The notes beneath the pieces were generated by a model. It had not been told where the DNA came from. It saw only the letters and a list, made by a program, of their open reading frames with translations, and searched no databases. Below are positions 24,593 to 33,331 of a DNA stretch of 64,000 bases, piece by piece; the stretch's first letter is position 1, and every line of letters begins with the position of its first letter. Source of the DNA: Porphyra umbilicalis (lineage: Eukaryota; Rhodophyta; Bangiophyceae; Bangiales; Bangiaceae); NCBI GenBank assembly GCA_002049455.2, contig KV918811.1, positions 62,001 through 126,000 on the forward strand. Direction: 5' to 3'. Made by a program: the position numbers and the translations under genes.

Positions 24593-25842
24593 ATGGCGCG
24601 CGGCGCGCCGGGGGTGGTGACGCCCCGCGCGCCCCCCGCCAAAGCCATTGCTCCGGCGCCCGTGGGGAGGGAGCCCCCCCCCTCGTTGCCTCGCTCGTCC
24701 CCACCCTCCTCCGGCGGCGCCCGCGGGCGCCGCCGCCGCCGCCGTTGGCGACGGCCGGCCGGCGCGCGCCGGGCGCCCCCCAACCCCCCCCTCGGGCATC
24801 CCCGCCCTGGCGCGCCTGCTCGTCGCCACCGCCGCCACGGTGGCGCTGCTGCACAACCTGTGGGTGCACTTTGGGCCGCTGCGCGCGCCCCACCGGTGGG
24901 CGTCGCCCGCGTCGGCCGGCTGGGGCCGTGAGTCGGCCTTTTACACCTTTCACGGCAACTGCGCGGCCTTCTTCTACGCCGCCGCTTCGGCGCTGGTGGC
25001 GGGGCGGGAGGTGTGGGTGGGGCGGCGTGGCGGCCGGCCGGCGGGTGGCAAGGTCGGGCGGTGGGTGGGCGGTTGGCCGCTGCTCGAGGGCGCCGTGTAT
25101 GGGTGGGGGGGGGTGCCCGTTACGGCCGTAACGCTGGTTGTGGGGCTGGGGTACTATGGCCTCATCCACTTTCATCCAATGTACGTTTTGCAGCCTTGCT
25201 CTCCATGGAGGGACGGGTGTGTTGCGTCGTGCTTGTGGCCCTCCCATCCGCGCGCATGGTGTGAGGCCTTTGTCCTTTTCTCAGAGGGGACGCCGTTGTT
25301 TTGTATGACACAGCTAGGCTCACCGCTCAACTGCTGCTCGCCCTGTGCTTGCGCTAATGCATCCTTTCCTCCCTGTCCCTTATTTGCTCCTATCCTATCC
25401 TCTGTGCCGTCGCGGTGTTGCTTTCGCGCACTTCAGTGTCCGTGCCCGCGCATCCCTCGAGCCCGACTTTGATACGCTCATGGCGCACCTGCACATTACG
25501 CCTCCTGTGGCCACATCGCTCCTCATGACGTGTCACCCTCCCCCTGCGCTGGCCCGCCACACGCGGGCGCTTTCGGCGCACCTGGTGCTTCTCGCCGCCC
25601 ACTCGGCCGCCTACATTGGCTGGTCGGGCGTGTGCGTTGTGATGAATGGCGGGCACTGGCCGTATCCCTTCCAAGCGAGCCTCGGCCTGTGGGGCCACGC
25701 CGCCCTCGACTCGGGGGTGTTGGCGGCGGCGGCGGGGATGGCCACCGCCGCCCACAAGGGCGTGCACCGCAAGGTGCAGCGATACGCGTCCAGGGCGGGG
25801 ATGCAGGGGGAGGCAGGGGGGGCCGTGTCATGCACCTGCTAG
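24593..25842 (+). CDS. Polytopic membrane protein, one intron, family uncertain
   Basis: The well-supported part runs from about 24,790. A first hydrophobic segment is ALARLLVATAATVALLHNLW. It is followed by FYTFHGNCAAFFYAAASALV, then VPVTAVTLVVGLGYYGLIHF. After an intron at 25,181-25,436 (GTACGTTT donor, cttcag acceptor, joining in frame as HFHP-I-VRARASLEPDF) come LMAHLHITPPVATSLLM, HLVLLAAHSAAYIGWSGVCV and GGHWPYPFQASLG. Five or six membrane spans seem likely. The H..H..P and WPYPF patterns recall FAR-17a/AIG1-like or Pr6Pr proteins, but this is only a weak likeness. The start is placed at the ATG at 24,593 (MARGAPGVVTPRAPPAK). That frame must change to the membrane frame at C runs near 24,673 or 24,775. 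The gene ends at a TAG at 25,840. Confidence 0.6.
25181..25436 (+). other. Intron of the membrane-protein gene (256 nt)
   Basis: The donor is CCAAT/GTACGTTT and the acceptor GCGCACTTCAG/TGTCC, with a pyrimidine-rich tract before it. The splice is phase 2: AT from exon 1 plus T from exon 2 encodes Ile. The intron has clearly lower GC than both exons. Confidence 0.8.
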
Positions 25843-26576
25843 GAACGGGTGGGAGACGGGTGGGGATGGTTTATTCTTCATTTAATTTGTTTTTTTGGGG
25901 GGCGGCGTTGGGAGCAGCGGGGACCGACAAAGGGAGCCTTTCATGTGAGGGTCGTGTTTTTCTCTTTCTTGGGGTGGGCCGCCACGCACCTTTCTGGGTG
26001 TGTTTTTGGAGCGGGTGGCAGCGCGCGGCTGGGCTCATGGGGTCGTGCAAACCTTTTGTGACCGGACAGCTTTTTTACGTGCTCTCTTGTTGCCGCCGCT
26101 CCAGACAACACGCTCGTGCGCGCCGCTTCCGTGTCGCCGTTGGCCCTACACCGGGGTGGCAGCTGCACCTGCCACGTGTCACCATAGTCCCTGAATCTGG
26201 AGAGCCGGGCGGTGCGAGGTCCACGGAGCTGCGGCCGTTTCACAGCCCTCCGCTCCCCCACCCGCGCCCTCCGCGTCTGCCCTGATCCGCGCCCGGTGCT
26301 TACGCAGCACCCACGCAGCACCCACGCAGCACCCACGCAGCACCCACCAGCCTCGGAGCCGGCCGGCGGCATCCCCGCAGCGTCGCCCGCCCGCGCGCCG
26401 CCACCCGTGCGGCCGTGTGCTCGTGCCGCGCGCCCGTGCCGCCCGCTTCTGCGGCCCCCGCTGTCCACTTCTTGGCGGCGGCGCGCCGTCGGCGGCTCGC
26501 CCCCCCCCCCCTCCCGCCCGAGCCCCCACCGCCCCCGCCGCGTCCCCCCGGCGGCGACCGCGGCGGCGGCGGCGCC
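25843..26576. other. Intergenic region with 12-bp tandem repeat
   Basis: Positions 25,870-26,130 have ordinary composition with T-rich runs and are probably the 3' end of the membrane-protein gene. Positions 26,302-26,345 hold about 3.5 copies of the 12-bp unit cgcagcacccac. The region then becomes GC-rich toward the next gene. Confidence 0.5.
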
Positions 26577-27466
26577 ATGCCCCCCCCCCCGGCGGCAGCG
26601 TTTGTCGCCCCCGCCCCGGCGCTGGGCCTCCCCCCCCCCCCGCCGCCACCATCCCCGCGGCGCGGCGCCACAATGGCGCCGCGGCGGCGGCCTTTGCGCG
26701 CCGCCGCCCCCGCGGTCGCGACGCGGTGGCGGCGGCGGCGGCGGCGGCCCGCCACCGCCGCGACGGGGCGGGGACCCCCCAAATGGCGGCGGCCGGCGGG
26801 GCGCCCCCCCCCCCCCTCCTCCCCCCACCCCCTCCGCACGTCCGCCGGTCGTCCTCCTCGTCTTGCAACTCGAGGCGCTCGCCGCCGCCGCCGCGCCCGC
26901 CGCCGCCCCCGACGGCGGCGACGGTGGCACTGGCGGCGGCGGCGGCGGCGGCGGCGCCTTGGCCGACCTCGCCGCCCGCGTGGCCGTCCACAAGGCCGCC
27001 GGCGGCCGCGCCTACGTTGTTGGCTCCACGAGCGGCCCGCCCGCCGAGGCGGCCCGCCTCCTGGGCGTCCTTGCCGCCGCGTCGCCGCCGCCGCCGCCCC
27101 GCGCCGGCCGCGGGTTTGCGGCGGGCGCGGCGGGCGCGGCGGGGGCGGCGGGGGCAGCGGGGTCGGGGGACCCCCCCCCCCCCCCTCGCGCTGCCCCCCC
27201 CCCGGCGGGCGTCGGCGGCGCCGGCGCCACCCCGTGGCTCGACGCGACGCTCTGCCTCGACGGCGGGGAGTTGTACCAGGCGGGCTACCGCACCGCCGAC
27301 CCGCTGTGGGCAGAGACGGTGTGCAAGTCGGGCGCGTGGGCGCCCAAGCCGACCGACTGGGTGGTGACCTCCACGTTTGCGGCGCAGCTGTCGCCGGCGG
27401 GCTCCACCCCCGTGTCGGGGGGGGCGCCCGCCGCCGCCGCCGCCGCCGCAGCGGCGGCGGCGCCGT

Positions 27467-27499
<33 letters not shown>

Positions 27500-28336
27500 C
27501 CGACGGGGCGGTCGTGCCGCCATCGTCTTTGCCGGCGGCCGCCGCAGCGGCGGCGGGGCACACCACCCCCCCGCAGCCGCGCCGCCGACGCCCCCGCGGG
27601 CGCGGCCACCCCCCCCGCCGGCGCCGCCGCGCGCAACCGCCTCGCCTATGACGTTGCGCCGGCGGTCGACGACGCGGCGGCGCTCGCGGCGGATGTGGCC
27701 GCCGCCCTCGCCGCCAATGGCGTCAAGGTGCGCGCCACGGTCGCGACGGGCCCCGACGGGCGGCGGCAGGTGGTGTGTGCGCCCGCCGCCGCGTCGGTCG
27801 CCGACGCGGTCGCGTTTGTGCAGCGGATGCTCGGCGTCGAGCGGGGGCGCACCCTCGTGTATGGGCGGGGGGCGTTTGTGGCCGACGCGGTGGGGGGGGG
27901 GGGGAGGGGGGGGGCGTCGCGCTTGCGGTCGTCGACGGGGGGGGGGGGGGGTGCGGACGAGGTACGTGGTGGGGGGGGTTCTGGGGGGGGGGGGGGGGGG
28001 GGGATTCGTGGGGGTGGGGTGGCCACCGCGTGCGGTGCGCGAGCGGCGCGCGCTTTGGTGCCTGGGGGAGACGCCGCGGGTGGGGGTGTGCCGCCTACCG
28101 TGCGCATGCGGCGGCGGCCGTCGACGGGGATCTAACACGCTCGCTGTGGGTGCTTTTCCGCTGCGCTCCCTCCCAATTGCTTCCTGGTGGGCGGCCGCTG
28201 ACGCCGGGCGTGTACCTCGCTCTTATTGCCCTTTTTGTTTTCACGGCAGCCGACCGGAGAGGGTGGCGTCTATCGGTCCGCCGCTACGGGCGCGGCCGCC
28301 GTCATTGACGGACTGGTACACCATGCGGTGCTGTAG
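26577..28336 (+). CDS. Sucrose-phosphatase-like HAD-fold protein with degenerate active site, one intron
   Basis: The order of conserved pieces resembles sucrose-6-phosphate phosphatase and the phosphatase-like C-terminus of plant sucrose-phosphate synthase: VVLLVLQLEALAAA, then RAYVVGSTSGPPAEAARLLG, then WLDATLCLDGGELYQ, then WAETVCKSGAWAPKPTDWVV. After a frame change at the C run near 27,563-27,570 comes RNRLAYDVAPAVDD and AVAFVQRMLGVERGRTLVYG. An intron at 27,962-28,249 (GTACGTGG donor) leads to a final exon, PTGEGGVYRSAATGAAAVID, which ends at 28,336. In active enzymes the first motif carries two aspartates (DxD); here it is QxE. The late GDsgND-type motif appears as GRGAFVADA. If the family is right, the protein is probably catalytically dead and regulatory or structural. 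The N-terminus is unclear: an ATG at 26,577 is used provisionally, and upstream frames are low complexity. Confidence 0.5.
27962..28249 (+). other. Intron of the phosphatase-like gene (288 nt)
   Basis: The donor GAG/GTACGTGG matches the other donors in this window. The acceptor is a T-rich tract ending in cacggcag at 28,249. Splicing is phase 0 and gives a short terminal exon with family-like sequence (GVYRSAATGA). The first half of the intron contains long G runs. Confidence 0.7.
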
Positions 28337-29023
28337 GTCCAACGGTGGGCTCGTGGGCCAGGTCCGCGCGTACACATCAATGCTTGGCGCCTCTCGAGGC
28401 GACTCTTCCGCACAATCCTTTCACAAGGTACCCGTGGCTTTTCCCACGTGCCGCCCACGTCGGTACCGTTTTCATGCGCGTACGGCAAGCATCGTGTCAG
28501 CGTGCTCCTCGGCCGTCTGCTCTGCTCGCTCACAGTCGCGGGCACGAGCTTCAGTCAATTAGACCAAGTGTTCTGCTTGCATGCGCGTAGTTTCTCTTTC
28601 TGTTTTCTCGTTTGGTGCTGACGCTCGCCGCGTGGTTGTCATCCTTCGCGCCGCCCCTGCCAGGTGTCGCACGGGCGAGCAATCATCGTAATCTCGATGC
28701 GGCACGCAGACGACCCAGAGGATGGCAGCTCACACGGTGTCAGGAGTCGGGTGAGGCCCACACGCGGCCCCCCATTGGCCACGGCTGCGCATTGCTGGAC
28801 TGGCCAGCTACAGTACCGCCACGCCGCCTGCTCTGCTTCTATCGGATCATACACAGCCCTGGCTCGCCACGCACTCGCTGGCCCCTCTTTGGACGCATCC
28901 CGAGACAGCGCGGCGAAGGGTGATGGCCACGTCCCGCCCTCCACCCCCAACAAAGCATAGCCACTCCACTTGATCGGGGTTGCGGCGCCTCTTTTTTCGG
29001 CTTGAGGGGACCGCCATTGGCTT
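28337..29023. other. Intergenic region
   Basis: Sequence of ordinary composition between the phosphatase-like gene and the unresolved candidate that follows. No start codon in a strong context, splice pair or protein-like frame longer than about 100 codons was convincing. Confidence 0.45.
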
Positions 29024-29860
29024 TTGGGTGTGGCGGCCTCGCCACCAAGCTCCCCGACCCGATCCCGAGGACGTACCCGCACGCAGCGTGACCGCCCCAC
29101 TGGAGGACTCCCGGTGCCGCTCGGGAGCGCCGACGGCCGTCCACAGTGCCGGACGGCGCGGGCGACGGAGCCGTCACCAACGCCGCCTCGGGTGTCAAGC
29201 GCGCCCGTGACGGCTCACCGATAGTTGACGCGACACCGCCTTTGGCAACCGGGGTGCTACGTCGGCGACCACGACACGACGGCCAGGGCGGCGGTGCAGC
29301 CCGGCTCGCCCCGGCTTCGGGGAGCACGCCGCCGCCCGCGTGCCGTGGCCGCCCACCGCGGGGCTGTCAGGCGGCAGGGCGGCACGCCACGCATGCGCCG
29401 TGCATCCAACGAGCGGGGGCGCAGACGATGCGGCGCAGGGGCCGCCACCGAGTCGCCACTTTGACGGCGTCGCGTCGACGCTGTCCGGTGCACCGGGGCA
29501 CATGGGCGTCAGCGCACACAGTAGCCCTGTGGTGCGGCACGCGTCGGGGCGGTACGGCAGAGGCGCTGCCTCTGCTCTCGTCACACCCGTCATCAATCCC
29601 CCCCTCGCTGTATCCAGGTGGTAACCCCGCCAGAGCCCGTCGACCCGGACGATGCGTCGACGGTGATGGGTGCCCCCCTACCGGTCGAGTACCGCCCGCG
29701 ACGGGCCATCCGCATTCAGCGGCCATCGTTTGATGGCGCGGAGGTGTTGCTCTCACCGCACCCGCGGCGCCAACGGACCGAAGCCATGGCACTGTTGCAG
29801 CCGCCCCGGCAGCGCTCTCTCAAAAAAATGGCGGGAATGGCAGGGCCCAACGATGCGTAG
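29024..29860 (+). CDS. Unresolved hypothetical coding locus
   Basis: Three protein-like stretches follow each other in different frames: GDGAVTNAASGVKRARDGSP near 29,155-29,220, HFDGVASTLSGAPGHMGVSA near 29,455-29,515, and VDPDDASTVMGAPLPVEYRP near 29,638-29,700 ending at a stop at 29,858-29,860. A possible splice site (tgtatccag before gtggtaacc) lies at about 29,618. No family was recognised. This may be one gene with an intron and sequence errors, or a decayed gene. The borders are approximate. Confidence 0.25.
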
Positions 29861-30120
29861 CCAAGTACGTTGGTTTTTTCGAGGTGGCGCGCTGGCCGTG
29901 CCGGCTCTCAGTCGCGGGGAGGGGTGTTTGCGCAGAGGCGAGAGCTCCCACGACCGCACACCTGCGCGGCGGGAGGCGTGCGGGCGCACCAGGTTGCCGC
30001 CGCTCCGCAGGGCGCGTCTGCGCGTACGCGACGGCCTGACAACCGTACGGCGGCGCCGCGAGGGCGCTGCATCGATGCCACAGATGCACGCACGGGCGCA
30101 CATCGAGCTGTCCCGTCGTG

Positions 30121-30126
30121 TATAAA
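30121..30126 (+). promoter_or_regulatory. TATA box of the small secreted-protein gene
   Basis: TATAAA follows gtcgtg and precedes gtccgtgg. It lies 174 bp upstream of the ATG at 30,295. With transcription starting about 30 bp downstream, the 5' leader would be roughly 145 bp long, and that leader is C-rich and A/C-biased. This is the clearest core promoter in the window. Confidence 0.6.
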
Positions 30127-30294
30127 GTCCGTGGCCGTCGGCGGCATTGCCCCGAGGTCTCCGCTCCTCATCCCATCACCACTGCCAACCCCGACCAACC
30201 GACCGACGACCACCGCCCTCGGCGCGCACGCTCACCCCGCTCCCGCCCACACGACTCATCGCCACCGCCGAGGCGTCCCCGACCCAACCACACC

Positions 30295-30969
30295 ATGGCG
30301 ATTTTCAAGCGCGCCCTCCTCCTGGCCACTGCCGCAGCTGCAGCCTTCACGGTCGCCGCCGCCTCTGACATCACCGAGGTTGCCGTTGCTGGCCCCGCAC
30401 CCGCCGCCGACGTTGCCCCCGCCGACGCCCTCGTCGACGTGTCGGCGCGCTCCGGCTCCAAGCCGCGTTACGTCATCAAGTGCTTCAAGAAGCCCGTCTA
30501 CCGCATCAAGTACTTCAAGGTCCGCGTGCCGGTGGTCATCCGCAAGCACATTAGCAAGCGTATCAAGGTGCCCTGCCGCCGCCACTGGTCGAACAAGATG
30601 CTCGACACTGCTGAGCCGGGGTCTGAGGCGGAGGAGCCTGCCGACGCGGCCGCGCCCGCCGCTGAGGCGGAGCAGGACGTCGGGGACGCATCGCTCGACG
30701 CCGTCGCCGACCGTGAGGGCCTCGAAGATGAGGGCGCTGCCGACGAGGCGGTCGAAGAGGAGGAAGAGGAGGAGGAGGGCGCCGCCGACGACGCGGCTGA
30801 GGCGTCCGACGCGCTTGACACTGCCAGCCGTAGCTCGTGGAAGCCCCGCTACTGCATCAAGCGCAAGTGCTTTGTGAAGAAGATCGTCCGCGTCAAGCTC
30901 GTCATCCGCCAGAAGCGCGTCCTTGTCGGCTACCGCAAGGTGTGCAAGCGCGTGTACCGCCGCCACTGA
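30295..30969 (+). CDS. Small secreted protein with duplicated basic modules and acidic linker (224 aa)
   Basis: The start has a strong context (caccATGG). Residues 1-24 form a signal peptide: MAIFKRALLLATAAAAAFTV followed by an AAAS cleavage region. After a short Ala/Pro-rich propeptide-like stretch comes a basic, aromatic, cysteine-containing module (SGSKPRYVIKCFKKPVYRIK ... CRRH). A strongly acidic Ala/Glu/Asp linker of about 85 residues follows, then a second basic module (SSWKPRYCIKRKCFVKKIVR ... YRRH). The two basic modules look like copies of each other (shared KPRY, alternating K/V/R pattern, final RRH). Alternating valine and lysine suggests amphipathic strands. The protein is probably secreted to the wall or matrix, where basic modules could bind sulfated polysaccharide. 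That role is inference; no family was recognised. It is a single exon with its own TATA box. Confidence 0.8.
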   Translation: MAIFKRALLLATAAAAAFTVAAASDITEVAVAGPAPAADVAPADALVDVSARSGSKPRYVIKCFKKPVYRIKYFKVRVPVVIRKHISKRIKVPCRRHWSNKMLDTAEPGSEAEEPADAAAPAAEAEQDVGDASLDAVADREGLEDEGAADEAVEEEEEEEEGAADDAAEASDALDTASRSSWKPRYCIKRKCFVKKIVRVKLVIRQKRVLVGYRKVCKRVYRRH

Positions 30970-31302
30970 GGGCAGTCAACGGGAAGGTAGCTGAGAGGGG
31001 GGAGCCATAGCGAGCGTGGGTCGGGCGGGGGCTGCGTTCCCCTCTGCCCCGCCGGTCTGACTTGATGTAGTGATGCGCACCGCGGCGTAGCTTCGAGCTG
31101 TGACCACGGGATGGGGGTGCGGGGTAGTGGCTGCACGCAAGTTAGACGGGCTTTCCGTCTGTGGCGTCAGGGCCGCTGTCACATCAACCATACACTTTTA
31201 CCTGCATGTCGCCACTTTGCTCCGGGACGCAACGCCTGCGGACCGCCCGACACTGGAGTAAGCATGTTCAGGCTGCGCGGAAGTCAATACAGTGGGGGGC
31301 TG
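30970..31302. other. 3' flank of the secreted-protein gene
   Basis: No gene is seen. The sequence has moderate composition and leads directly into a cluster of transposable-element copies starting at 31,303. Confidence 0.5.
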
Positions 31303-31438
31303 TACAGCCGTTCTCCCAAAAATCCCGCACTCCAACAGTTACAAAAGAGTTCCAAATAGGCCTCTACGACCCCGCAGAGGCCGATTTTCAACTATTTTGC
31401 AACAGTTGGAGTGCGGAAATTTTCGCAGAACGGCTGTA
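31303..31438. mobile_element. MITE, ~136 bp, TA-flanked, nearly full-length inverted repeat
   Basis: The sequence begins TACAGCCGTTCTCCC and ends in its complement, CGGCTGTA. The two halves pair almost end to end, through CCGCACTCCAAC and AGAGGCC motifs. If the terminal TA is the target duplication, the element starts CAGCCGTTCTCCC, as in Tc1/mariner-type MITEs. It is noncoding. A second copy lies at 31,533-32,404. Confidence 0.8.
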
Positions 31439-31532
31439 TGTTCTGACTTTTGGGGCCACACCTCCTTTGAGCAGCGTGTCGTCCGCACTTCAGTCAGTCT
31501 TTTCCATGGTTCGGGCCGCCTCGTCGTTTCCA

Positions 31533-32404
31533 TACAGCCGTTCTCCCAAAAATCCCGCACTCCAACTGTTGCAAAAGAGTTCCCTGGCCTTTATTAATAG
31601 GACAGGGTGCTCTCAAAGTGTAGTGATGCACACATATACTTAGATCGTGGGACTCGCTCTCCGTTTCAGAGGTGGCATTCTGCATTCGTGTCCTCAGGGA
31701 TCTGAGGGCGTGTCAGCGTTGGAAGGGTCGCGATGACGCTAAAAGCGAATGGAATTACGTGGCTGAGAAGGACTGCCCTGCCACAGGGGTCACAGGGCCC
31801 GGACGGCGCCTGCCTCCCTGCCCCCCCCCCCCACCGCCCGGAGTTGCGCCCGGCGACCGCGCGCAGCAACTTCCGAGGTTCGACGCACCCACGATGACCC
31901 GCGGATGATCGTGTCTGCGCGCCGACTTCTGTTGCGGCGGCTCGTCGGCGGTTTCTGACGCCATCTAGCGGCGCGGTTCGAGGCGGCCCGTCGCGCGGCG
32001 GTCGGTCCCACCCACCCGCCCGTGCGCCAGCCGCCCCGCCCGCCGTGCGCAGGTGCGCTGCGCGGCGGAGCGACGGCCCCTCCCGTGGGCGTCGAGCGAC
32101 GCTGGCGGGCCGCCGCCGCTGCGGTTGCGGCAGCGGCACCCCTTTCGCCGCCGCACGCCCGCTCCGCCACGGCATCGTGGCTGTATGTGCCCCCGTGCGC
32201 TCTCGCGGCCAATGAGCCGGGCGGCGTGCACGGTGTCGATGCGCCGCCGAGCGCGCCACCGCGCCGAAGGCCAGGGTATTGCACGCACGGGCCTGGAATT
32301 CCAAATCGGCCTCTGCGGGGTAGTAGGGTCTGCGGGGTCGTAGAGGCCGATTTGGAACTCTTTTGCAACTGTTGGAGTGCGGGATTTTTGGGAGAACGGC
32401 TGTA
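31533..32404. mobile_element. Second MITE copy, split by a ~715-bp repeat
   Basis: The left half (31,533-31,583) matches the MITE at 31,303 up to AAAAGAGTTCC. The right half (32,299-32,404) resumes at TTCCAAATCGGCC and runs to AACGGCTGTA. Both outer ends carry TA. The intervening ~715 bp belong to a separate repeat family, so this MITE was in place before that repeat arrived. Confidence 0.8.
31584..32298. repeat. Repeat family R710, copy A
   Basis: The copy begins ctggcctttattaatagg and ends cacgggcctggaa. It shares a long stretch with copies B (35,508-36,217) and C (41,951-45,570), including tcaaagtgtagtgatgcaca, an ordinary-composition left third and a very GC-rich right part. It sits inside a MITE with TTCC at both junctions, which could be a 4-bp target duplication. 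No transposase is encoded; a minus-strand frame is shared among copies but looks like a by-product of GC content. It is probably a non-autonomous element with very short, imperfect inverted ends (CCTGGCC and GGCCTGG). Confidence 0.75.
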
Positions 32405-32580
32405 GAAACTACATCTGGATTGCCTGCATCATCGGTCAACAGCACCGTCTGAACCAAGCATTCTGCGATTGCCATATATGCCGATGCCCCGAATGCTCTT
32501 TTGAGGGTGTCGCGGTAGACTTCGAGTCGGCCCACGTCGACGCATATCTGCATGTCCTGTGCGCCTCGTAGGGGTCCCAC
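32403..32580 (-). pseudogene. Protein-like fragment abutting a MITE
   Basis: On the minus strand this reads GAQDMQICVDVGRLEVYRDT, then LKRAFGASAYMAIAECLVQT and VLLTDDAGNPDVVS. The composition is much more protein-like than the surroundings. It stops being protein-like where the MITE right end begins. No family was recognised. It may be a gene fragment or an exon cut off by the transposon. Confidence 0.3.
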
Positions 32581-32610
32581 TTGTAGGAGTCTCCCTCAGC
32601 AAACTCTGCT

Positions 32611-32672
32611 GTTTGGACATGAGCCCGCATGACCGCAAGAACCTTTGCGGTCATGCGGGCTCATGTCCAAAC
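32611..32672. repeat. Perfect 28-bp hairpin with 6-nt loop
   Basis: The arms at 32,611-32,638 (gtttggacatgagcccgcat...) and 32,645-32,672 are exact reverse complements. They are separated only by gaacct. The stem has mixed composition and is not a simple-sequence run. It could fold as RNA on either strand or form a cruciform in DNA. Confidence 0.85.
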
Positions 32673-32732
32673 TTGACACGTCTTGACGTGAGGAATGGCA
32701 TTGCGCCTTGCAAGGTTGTGTCGGCCGCCAAT

Positions 32733-32936
32733 TCAGCCGAGTCATCGGCTGTACTGGTCACAATGGCCAAAATCGCCTGTGTGCACCCTCACCTGTATGA
32801 TGACTTTCAAAGATTGAGCGCTTCTTTGGATGATTGTTCAGCCGAGTCATCGGCTGTATTGGTCACAATGGCCAAAACCGCCTGTGCGTGCCTTCACCTG
32901 TATGTCGACTTTCAAAGATTGAGCGCGTCTCTATGA
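32733..32936 (+). repeat. 105-bp tandem duplication that keeps a reading frame
   Basis: Unit 1 is 32,733-32,837; unit 2 starts at 32,838 and runs to about 32,936. They differ at several positions. Both read in the same frame as SAESSAVLVTMAK...FQRLSASL, and the frame ends at a TGA at 32,934-32,936. An ATG at 32,619 (inside the hairpin) would make a protein of about 105 residues. Whether it is expressed is unknown. Confidence 0.6.
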
Positions 32937-33331
32937 AATGTGATGAGCGCTGCGTCAGTGTGACAGTGCTTTCGTTCTTTTTGTGCATGCTGCAGTGCAT
33001 TATTGTCGTTCCGCCAAAAAAGAGGTGAGTCTAGAAGTAGCAAAGAGGCGCTTTTCTGCGTTTGATTGGCCCAGACAGCGATCGGCTTGACTCGGGTCTC
33101 TCCAGCTTTTGCGGGGACGACCCTACCAGGGCAATGAAGCATTGGAGGATGGTCCAGATTTACGGTGTTCCCTCCCCTTGCCCGCCCCCTCCCGTAGCGG
33201 CTCCCGTGATGCGCTCCTCCCTTCTGCGACGCGGCGTCCTACGCTATCCCCCCCCCTCCCCCCCTGCTCCTATCGTGTCCTAAACTTTAGTGCACCCTAC
33301 TCCCCCCCCCCCCCCCCCACCGCCGCCCTCC
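32937..33331. other. Intergenic region
   Basis: Ordinary composition, then C runs from 33,248 and 33,302 leading to an ATG at 33,332. No gene was recognised. Confidence 0.45.
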
